A stretch of 39,384 nucleotides of DNA, taken from positions 1 to 39,384 of the forward strand of contig DAIDHO010000011.1 in the NCBI GenBank assembly GCA_027459675.1, given 5' to 3'. Below the pieces are notes generated by a model. That model was given only the letters and a program-made list of their open reading frames with translations, had not been told where the DNA came from and searched no databases. A program made the position numbers and the translations under genes. The stretch is from Parachlamydiales bacterium (GTDB taxonomy: Bacteria; Chlamydiota; Chlamydiia; Chlamydiales; Rhabdochlamydiaceae). Positions 33,172 to 39,384 of this stretch are shown here, piece by piece; the first letter of the stretch is position 1, and the number at the start of each line of letters is the position of its first letter.

Positions 33172-34587
33172 CTAACCTACAGAATTTTCAAGTTTTAGAG
33201 CGAGCAGCTTTTGAGCTTCAATCGCAAACTCCAGCGGAAGCTCCCGGATGACATCTTTACAAAAACCACTCACGACAAGATTAATTGCATCTTCACGGGC
33301 GATTCCGCGCGATTGGAGATAAAAAAGCTGCTCTTCGTTCATTTTCGAAGTGGAAGCTTCGTGCTCTAATTGCGCAGACGGGTTTGCAACTTCAATATAA
33401 GGGAAGGTATTGGCAGAACATTTGTTCCCAACGAGCATCGAGTCGCATTGCGTATAATTTCTTGCTCCCTTAGCTCGAGGCGCCATTTTTACAAGTCCTC
33501 GATAAGTGTTATGCGATTCATCTGCCGAGATGCCTTTGGATACAATGGTTGAGCGCGTCTTTTTTCCCAAATGGATCATTTTTGTACCTGTATCCGCTTG
33601 CATTTTCCCGTTGGTAAGTGCGACAGAATAAAATTCTCCTACCGACTCATCTCCTTGCAAGATACAGCTCGGATATTTCCACGTGATCGCAGCCCCTGCT
33701 TCAACTTGCGTCCAACAAATTTTGGAGCGGTATCCTGCACAGCGGCCTCGCTTTGTCACAAAGTTGTAGATACCCCCTTTGCCTGTTTTAGAATCTCCTG
33801 CATACCAATTTTGAACTGTCGAGTATTTAATCTCGGCACGCTCGTGGGCAATCAGCTCAACCACTGCCGCATGGAGTTGATTTTTATCAAATGCCGGGGC
33901 CGTACATCCTTCTAGATAGCTGACATACGATCCTTCTTCGGCAATGATGAGAGTTCTTTCAAACTGCCCTGTTTCTTTGTCGTTGATCCGAAAATACGTC
34001 GACAATTCCATCGGCGAGCGAACCCCTCGGGGAATATACACGAATGATCCATCCGAAAAAACCGCTGAATTAAGCGCTGCATAGTAATTGTCGCCGATAG
34101 GAACCACACTCCCCAAATATTTCTCGATAAGATCTGGATATAATTCCACCGCTTCCGAAATAGAGCAGAGCACAACTCCTGCTTTTTTCAATTCATTTTG
34201 AAACGTGGTTCCTAAAGAAACCGAATCAAACACCACATCAATGGCCACATTTGCGAGGCGTTTTTGTTCGTCGATAGGAATGCCCAGTTTTTCAAACGTT
34301 TTTAAAAGTTGAGGATCGACCTCATTCAAGGAAGCGAGCTGCTGCTTTTTCTTAGGGGCCGAATAATAACAAATATCTTGATAATCAATCGCAGGAAAAT
34401 CGAGATGAGCCCATACCGGTAGCTTCATCTCTTTCCAGCGATCATAGGCTTTCAAGCGAAAATCGAGAAGAAAAGGAGGCTCTTTTTTTTTCTCTGAAAT
34501 TAAACGAACAGTCTCTTCCGAAAGTCCTTTCGGAATGGACTCTGTTTCAATTTCGGTGGTAAACCCATATTTATATTCTGTTGTCAT
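33172..34587 (-). CDS. sufB: Fe-S cluster assembly scaffold protein SufB
   Basis: The 471-residue scaffold of SUF Fe-S assembly, close to family length. Diagnostic stretches are [26 protein letters not shown] near residue 190, [26 protein letters not shown] near residue 221 and [25 protein letters not shown] near residue 390, with the active-site Cys region ([17 protein letters not shown]) present. First gene of the operon; 71 bases separate it from the divergent OPT transporter gene, so the promoters lie there. SufA, SufE and SufU are absent from the window. Confidence 0.96.
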   Translation of the reverse strand: MTTEYKYGFTTEIETESIPKGLSEETVRLISEKKKEPPFLLDFRLKAYDRWKEMKLPVWAHLDFPAIDYQDICYYSAPKKKQQLASLNEVDPQLLKTFEKLGIPIDEQKRLANVAIDVVFDSVSLGTTFQNELKKAGVVLCSISEAVELYPDLIEKYLGSVVPIGDNYYAALNSAVFSDGSFVYIPRGVRSPMELSTYFRINDKETGQFERTLIIAEEGSYVSYLEGCTAPAFDKNQLHAAVVELIAHERAEIKYSTVQNWYAGDSKTGKGGIYNFVTKRGRCAGYRSKICWTQVEAGAAITWKYPSCILQGDESVGEFYSVALTNGKMQADTGTKMIHLGKKTRSTIVSKGISADESHNTYRGLVKMAPRAKGARNYTQCDSMLVGNKCSANTFPYIEVANPSAQLEHEASTSKMNEEQLFYLQSRGIAREDAINLVVSGFCKDVIRELPLEFAIEAQKLLALKLENSVG

Positions 34588-34658
34588 TAGGGGGGATTAT
34601 ACCATAACAAAAAATTAATCTTGGATTAAAAATCTGTTTTAGAATAGATATCAGTTTT

Positions 34659-36506
34659 ATGTTTAAACCCTATGTCTCCTCGAGTTCTAAAATTGCCGAA
34701 TTTTCAACCAAATCTATCGTATTAGGAATTATTTTAGGTCTAATTTTTGGAATTGGAAATGCCTACTTAGCCTTGAGGATAGGAACGACGGTTTCGGCCT
34801 CTATCCCAGCCGCGGTCCTTTCGATGGCTATTTTACGCACTTTCTTTAAACGGGTCACCATCTTAGAAAACAATCTAGTTCAAACCATTGCATCGGTGGG
34901 TGAAGGGCTTGCGGGAGGGGTGGTTTTTACCGTCCCTGCTCTTTTTCTCTTGGGAGAGTCAATTTCGCCCATGCGAATTTTTATTTTAGCAGCTTTGGGA
35001 GGTATTTTAGGTGTGCTCTTCATGATCCCTATGCGTCGCTATATCATTGTCAAAGAGCACGGAAAACTTCCCTTTCCCGAAGGAACCGCCTGTGCAGAAA
35101 TTTTAAAATCGGGTGAGACTTCCGGCTCGCGTGCTTGGATGGCCCTCATCGGCATTGGGGTAGGAGCGCTTTATAAAATTCTTTCTAATGGAATCCACCT
35201 TTTTAGAGAAACATTCACTTGGATTATCCCAGGATATGAAAAAACAGAGCTGAGTGTGGATGCAACCCCTTCTCTGCTAGGAGTCGGTTATATCATTGGA
35301 CCGCGGATTTCTGCAGTGATTTTTGCAGGAGGCGCCTTTGGATGGTGGATCTTGATTCCTCTTATCAAGATGTTTGACATCTCGATAGAAGCCATTTATC
35401 CCGCTACCATTCCCGTCTCTCAAATGACTGCTGATGATGTATGGTCCAACTATATTCGCTATATTGGAGCAGGGGCTGTTGCAACAGGAGGCCTTCTCTC
35501 GTTGTTCAACATCATCCCCTTGATTGCAAAAACAATTCACCATGGCATGAAAGAACTCTTTCAAAAGCCCACCTCCGATCACATTGCAAGAACAGATAAA
35601 GACATTTCCCTTAAGTGGCTCATCTTAGGATCTATCGCCATCATCTTGGCTTTGTGGTTGATGCCCAACTCCCAAATGAACTTTTTCACCATTTTACTCC
35701 TGTTGGTCTTGGGATTTTTCTTTGTGGCCGTGACTTCTCTTACTGTCGGTATTGTCGGAAGCACGTCGAATCCTGTTTCAGGAATGACCATTACGACTCT
35801 TCTAGTCACCTGCTTGATTTTCGTGGCTCTAGGATGGACAGAACGTTTTTATTTAATCGCAGCTTTGACCATGGCCATTGTGGTCAATGTAGCGATTTGC
35901 CTGGCTGGAACCACTTCCCAAGATTTAAAAACAGGATACATCATTGGCGCCACTCCACGCTCGCAACAAATTGCAGAAATTCTCGGGGTCATTCTTCCAG
36001 CCCTTGCAATCGGAGGGGCTATTTTCCTTTTGAGCAACGCCTATGGCTTTGGATCCAAAGAGCTCCCTGCACCTCAAGGGACAATGATGGCTCTGATTGC
36101 TCAAGGGGTGATTGAAGGCAACATTCCCTTTACTCTGGTCTTCATTGGCGTTGTGACCGCCCTCCTGCTTGAAATCCTTTCGATTCCTATTCTTCCATTT
36201 GCCGTGGGGCTCTACCTCCCTCTCTCTTTAAGTACTCCCATTATCCTCGGAGGACTTGTTTCGTATTTCGTACGTGAAAAATCGAAAAAAGAATCCATTG
36301 TTGAAAGGGGAATTTTAACCTCTTCAGGACTTGTCGCAGGAGATGCATGCATGGGAGTTTTAATTGCCCTTCTTTCTGTTATGGGTTGGATGAATAATGA
36401 TAAAGCACCTCTTTTATCCGACAACATAGGAATAGCCTTTTTCATCTTACTTGCAATCGGCTTAGGATGGTTCACCCTCTTCCCTCCAAAAAAAATGAGA
36501 GATTGA
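34659..36506 (+). CDS. OPT-family oligopeptide transporter
   Basis: A polytopic inner-membrane transporter of 615 residues with about 14-16 hydrophobic helices. The N-terminal NAYLALRIGTTVSASIPAAVLSMA segment near residue 35, the VKEHGKLPFPEGTACAEILKSGE motif near residue 130 and the STSNPVSGMTITTLL motif near residue 370 mark the prokaryotic OPT (EspB-like) group. It probably imports short peptides by proton symport, supplying amino acids to an intracellular parasite. The gene stands alone, 34 bases before the pseudopilin-like gene. The substrate is not readable from sequence. Confidence 0.9.
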   Translation: MFKPYVSSSSKIAEFSTKSIVLGIILGLIFGIGNAYLALRIGTTVSASIPAAVLSMAILRTFFKRVTILENNLVQTIASVGEGLAGGVVFTVPALFLLGESISPMRIFILAALGGILGVLFMIPMRRYIIVKEHGKLPFPEGTACAEILKSGETSGSRAWMALIGIGVGALYKILSNGIHLFRETFTWIIPGYEKTELSVDATPSLLGVGYIIGPRISAVIFAGGAFGWWILIPLIKMFDISIEAIYPATIPVSQMTADDVWSNYIRYIGAGAVATGGLLSLFNIIPLIAKTIHHGMKELFQKPTSDHIARTDKDISLKWLILGSIAIILALWLMPNSQMNFFTILLLLVLGFFFVAVTSLTVGIVGSTSNPVSGMTITTLLVTCLIFVALGWTERFYLIAALTMAIVVNVAICLAGTTSQDLKTGYIIGATPRSQQIAEILGVILPALAIGGAIFLLSNAYGFGSKELPAPQGTMMALIAQGVIEGNIPFTLVFIGVVTALLLEILSIPILPFAVGLYLPLSLSTPIILGGLVSYFVREKSKKESIVERGILTSSGLVAGDACMGVLIALLSVMGWMNNDKAPLLSDNIGIAFFILLAIGLGWFTLFPPKKMRD

Positions 36507-36539
36507 AGTTAATTTCCTCCTCTAGCCAACATAGAAAGG

Positions 36540-37043
36540 ATGAGAGAAAAACTGCGACGCTCTCCTGCCCTTCTTCTTGAAATGATGATTGCGCTTGTCC
36601 TCATGTCAGGCGTGATGGGAATCCTTTTTACAGGGTTCTACAATGCCATTAAAGCTAAAAATTTTATAAAGAAAGAAAAAGAAAAAACATTAAATCTCCA
36701 GCGGCTCAAACTCCGCTTCACCCTTCTTTTTAAAGAGGTGCTAGACGTTAAAAAATTAACAACGGGGGGCTATTATCTCCATTACCATGCGGGGATCGAT
36801 CCTAATCCTCATTTCCGCACTAACGTCGAAGCTGTTTTAAAAATCCGTAACCGCGTTTTGAGTTTAACCTCATGGCCTCCAAAAGAAGCTCCTCGATCCG
36901 AAGTCCTGAGTGAAAACATAGAATCGTTTCACGTAGAATTTTTTGATGAAACAGCAGGAGTATTTTTAGAAACGTATCCTAATGAAAAACCTTTTATGAT
37001 GAAAGTATTTATTAACCAAGAAGTTATTCCCCTCTTTTTATGA
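36540..37043 (+). CDS. Pseudopilin-like protein (type II secretion, CT567-like position)
   Basis: A 167-residue protein with a short basic leader and then SPALLLEMMIALVLMSGVMG at residues 8-27. The glutamate at position 12 followed by a 20-residue hydrophobic helix is the pattern of type IV pilin and minor pseudopilin N-termini, though the usual Gly before the cleavage point is missing. The rest is a mixed soluble domain (LSLTSWPPKEAPRSEV). In Chlamydia the end of the type II secretion cluster holds similar small proteins (CT567, CT566; recall only). It overlaps the next start by four bases, so the two are coupled. Confidence 0.65.
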   Translation: MREKLRRSPALLLEMMIALVLMSGVMGILFTGFYNAIKAKNFIKKEKEKTLNLQRLKLRFTLLFKEVLDVKKLTTGGYYLHYHAGIDPNPHFRTNVEAVLKIRNRVLSLTSWPPKEAPRSEVLSENIESFHVEFFDETAGVFLETYPNEKPFMMKVFINQEVIPLFL

Positions 37044-37915
37044 ACTTTTTGCCTTTTGTTTTTACTTTTTTATTAATTCTAAGTTTTATCAGTTCCTTCC
37101 TTTTTTCATCTCTACGCGGAACTGCCCGCGAAAATAAAGTCATTCTAGTCCAACATAAAACCTATTTACATCTTATATCGGAGCAGAATAAGAAATTATT
37201 CAAGAAATATCAAAAATCCCAACCTCAGGATGCAGAAAAAAATTTAAAGCCTCATCCTCCCAAAGACAAAAAAACTCAAAAAAAAAGGCAGGAGCCAAGG
37301 CTGTCTCACGAAGGTTATGAGAAAAGTAAACTCAATTTAATCCCCCTCATCCACGGAGATGTCTCGGCCCTTAAACCCCTTTTAGAGCGTACAGCCATTC
37401 GACTGATTGAAATCCTTTATGGAGGGTGCGCGTTTTACACTTCCTCTTCCGTCAAAGATATTGCCCGGACCATTGTCAAGCATATGATGGAGGAGAAAAT
37501 CGAGTCGTTAGAAGAATTGACATTTAAAAATAATAAACCTCTCGAGCAAGTCTATTATAAAATGCTCAAAGGAACCAACACCGGATATCCTTCGCTGAGC
37601 GAATATATCTGTTTCAACAAAAAAGAAAAAACGACTCCCATTTTTTTCTATTATGCAAGTAAGCCTGTCCTTCGAGCAGCCCTAGGAGAAGAGTTTGCAA
37701 AGAAAGTCTTTGACCTGGAGATGAAGAATTGGTTGGAGGACTCAAAATGCAAGGCGCTTAACCGCTCCCAATTCACTGCCCTTCTTACCTCTTCTAAGTT
37801 GGATAGCCAGATCGAATCTCTTATGAATTTTAACCGCAGAAACAAAGGACTACGACAAATCGGCCAGGCAGAAAAAGAAAAGATTCGGGCACTACGTCAC
37901 ATCGATGACACCTAA
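37040..37915 (+). CDS. Membrane-anchored conserved protein after the pseudopilin gene
   Basis: A 291-residue protein that I cannot name. An N-terminal hydrophobic segment (residues 4-25) could anchor it. A lysine/glutamine-rich linker follows (residues 50-90), then a soluble helical domain with YGGCAFYTSSSVKDIARTIVKHMM near residue 130. It probably acts with the pseudopilin-like protein just upstream in a secretion or surface apparatus, by analogy with CT566 of Chlamydia (recall). The stop codon lies exactly at the edge of a transposase remnant on the other strand, so the C-terminal residues may be altered by the insertion. Confidence 0.6.
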   Translation: MNFLPFVFTFLLILSFISSFLFSSLRGTARENKVILVQHKTYLHLISEQNKKLFKKYQKSQPQDAEKNLKPHPPKDKKTQKKRQEPRLSHEGYEKSKLNLIPLIHGDVSALKPLLERTAIRLIEILYGGCAFYTSSSVKDIARTIVKHMMEEKIESLEELTFKNNKPLEQVYYKMLKGTNTGYPSLSEYICFNKKEKTTPIFFYYASKPVLRAALGEEFAKKVFDLEMKNWLEDSKCKALNRSQFTALLTSSKLDSQIESLMNFNRRNKGLRQIGQAEKEKIRALRHIDDT

Positions 37916-38199
37916 GTATTAGACCGCTCTAAAATTCCTACCCACGTGTAAATGACACCGAGCATCACAAATCCAGACCAGATTTGCACTTTCTGCTGCC
38001 AGCGCATTAACAGCCGTCGACAACGCCGCTTAATCCATGCAAAAGCTCTCTCAACTTTCCATGGCTTTTTGTCTAAATGGAAAGTCTCTATTATTTCTTC
38101 TGTCTTAGGAAAAACTCGTCCTTGTGTCTTCCTATAGGGAATAAAAGGAAAAATCCCCCGAATCAGAAGAGTTTGTCTCAGCCAACCACAATCATATCC
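37912..38199 (-). pseudogene. 3' remnant of an IS5-type transposase
   Basis: Read on the minus strand from 38199, an open stretch of about 95 codons ends at a TAG (37912-37914). It starts GYDCGWLRQ, then RGIFPFIPYRKTQGRVFP, then KKPWKVERAFAWIKRRCRRLL and WSGFVMLGVIYTWVGIL. The GYD-WLRQ opening and the VERAFAWIKRRCRR stretch with its catalytic Glu are the last third of IS5-group DDE transposases. A stop lies one codon upstream (38200-38202), and the N-terminal two thirds are missing. The stop overlaps the end of the 291-residue gene. Confidence 0.75.
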
Positions 38200-38471
38200 T
38201 CAAGGCGGTCTTGGCAAGTTCATATTTGGAATCGTGGGTTAAAAATCACAAAAAAGCAATTGAGCTGTTTTTTCTGCCCTCCTATGCTCCCGAATATAAC
38301 CCTGATGAGTATCTAAACAACACGGTAAAACACAGAACACACACTGAGAAAATGTCGAAGAATCAAGAAGAGCTTTCCAAGCATTTACGGTCGACGTTGG
38401 CAAGGCTACAACAAGAACCAGAAATGATCCGAAATTTATTTCAAGCGCCTTCGGTTCGTTATGCTGCCTGA
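38199..38471 (+). pseudogene. 3' remnant of an IS630-type transposase
   Basis: The open frame from about 38199 (LKAVLASSYLESWVKN...) carries HKKAIELFFLPSYAPEYNPDEYLN near the middle, the third catalytic acidic motif of IS630/Tc1-like DDE transposases. It ends APSVRYAA and a stop at 38469. Only the last 90 or so residues remain; the helix-turn-helix and the first two catalytic residues are gone. The open frame begins at the same base where the IS5-type remnant on the other strand begins. Confidence 0.75.
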
Positions 38472-38531
38472 GTCACCTGTTTGCGTAGCGGAGTAATAAC
38501 GCAGTTGATAAAGCGGCGTAACCTCAAAATG

Positions 38532-39384
38532 TTAAGCAGCAGATCTGATCATTTTATTCAAAAGAACAAATTTTAACCGATTTTCTAGGATTATCCTCTC
38601 ATGAGTTCTAGAAAATGCACGCTCTCCAAACATCTTCTTGTATCTTGAAAATGTTGTTTCTACCAATGCTCTCCTGCTGTAGCCAGATAGCTTTCCCCAG
38701 ATTGATTTAGCTACCTTATCACCGCCAAAAGCTCGAATCACTTTGATAGCGTCGTCTCGTTCAAAATCTGTGCCGTGACTCACTGCATTACTGGGTGGAG
38801 GTATCAAACATTTCCCCCCTTGTTTCCGAATCAAATCCCGTACATCGCGATCATCATCCATCCCCAATCACAGTTTTAGGACGGCCCCTTACCTGCTGTA
38901 CGACCTTCGGGAACGCCTTCCCGTCATCGATGCTTGCTTCTGTCGATATTTCTCCCACAATTTCTTGAGTTCGTTCGTCAATAGCTACATGTATCTTGAT
39001 CCATTTTCTAGGGCGTCCCTTCCCATGGACTTTTACTTTCCACTCGCCCTCTCCTTGAACCTTGATTCCCCTTGCATCAACAATGACGGTCTTAGGTCTG
39101 CAAGAGGATAGATTGGGTAGTTTTGTCAATAATCCCTTGGCTCGCTTACACGTCAGTGAATAGGTAGGTACCTTCATTTTTTTGAACCGCTCGAAGAAGA
39201 ATCGAGTGAATCCTTCTAGCATTCGGTACGGCATCTTGTAGTGAATTTTGATCATCAAGAGGAGTAGATCAGCTGGTCTGAGAATTCTAAGGGACGCCCT
39301 TTTCTCTTTTTTTGTGCCTTAACTTCTAGAGTCTTCATGATTTTGGGATCGATGAGAAAAGTGAGGCTTCCCCTTTTGAACTAA
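38532..39384 (-). pseudogene. IS5-family transposase broken by two frameshifts, 5' end beyond the window
   Basis: Three pieces in different frames join to one IS5-group transposase. The 5' piece (39255-39384) reads KRGSLTFLIDPKIMKT and ends FSDQLIYSS then stop. The middle piece (38854-39258) has LLMIKIHYKMPYRMLEG, then VDARGIKVQGEGEWKVKVHG with the first Asp, and TVIGDG with the second Asp. The 3' piece (38532-38867) has DDDRDVRDLIRKQG, then LVETTFSRYKKMFGER with the Glu. The break at GDG looks like loss of about five bases from a GDGAYDD motif. It is inactive unless frameshifting rescues it, which the deletion makes unlikely. Confidence 0.8.

Noticed and set aside
39100-39384. Intact IS5 element running off the window
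   Set aside because: A stop at 39255 and a frame change show that it is already broken inside the window.

Overview
This window looks like chromosomal DNA of an environmental (amoeba- or arthropod-associated) member of the Chlamydiales, probably near Simkania, Waddlia or Parachlamydia rather than Chlamydia itself. The evidence is gene content. There is an ATP/ADP translocase of the energy-parasite type and a type III secretion block in the chlamydial order SctJ-K-L-R-S-T. A block of uncharacterised protein, TsaE, EngB and DnaQ-like exonuclease and a ParE/ParC pair of the Chlamydia/Bacteroidetes type also fit. The major outer membrane protein has no cysteine and resembles the MOMP-like porins of Simkania and Waddlia. 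The genus call rests on recall and inference; no database search was run.

Layout. Bases 1-5000: an EpmB/KamA-like radical SAM enzyme, then parE-parC overlapping. 5070-7924 (minus): argS overlapped by a leucine-dehydrogenase-type gene. 8100-10603 (plus): a tight housekeeping run. 10632-13460 (minus): the nucleotide translocase and phosphoglycerate kinase. 13667-20664: a cell-envelope region with a secreted M16 peptidase, an outer-membrane-like protein carrying an HEVFGH motif, two divergent paralogous small beta-barrels and a porin. 20863-25173 (minus): the type III secretion export-apparatus operon. 25388-28149 (minus): a solute-binding lipoprotein, a heptosyltransferase and a GT2 glycosyltransferase. 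28190-29170: ferrochelatase. 29356-29968: a promoter-like site, a structured leader RNA and an orphan membrane protein. 30046-34587 (minus): sufBCDS. 34659-36506: an OPT peptide transporter. 36540-37915: two genes of type II secretion/pseudopilin character. 37912-39384: a transposase graveyard.

The strongest candidates for something undescribed are two. First, the roughly 140-nt leader before the orphan membrane protein at 29507 can form a long closing stem plus two internal hairpins, and a duplicated anti-Shine-Dalgarno heptamer offers mutually exclusive pairings that could gate translation. Second, an 18-base element (CCTCTTGCTTAAGCTAAA) recurs at gene 3' ends at 5005, 10611 and 25322, once as a 20-bp hairpin, with a diverged relative near 17710. 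Smaller points of interest are the back-to-back transposase stubs meeting at about 38199, the HEVFGH protein, the cysteine-free porin and the alanine at the quinolone-determining position of ParC.
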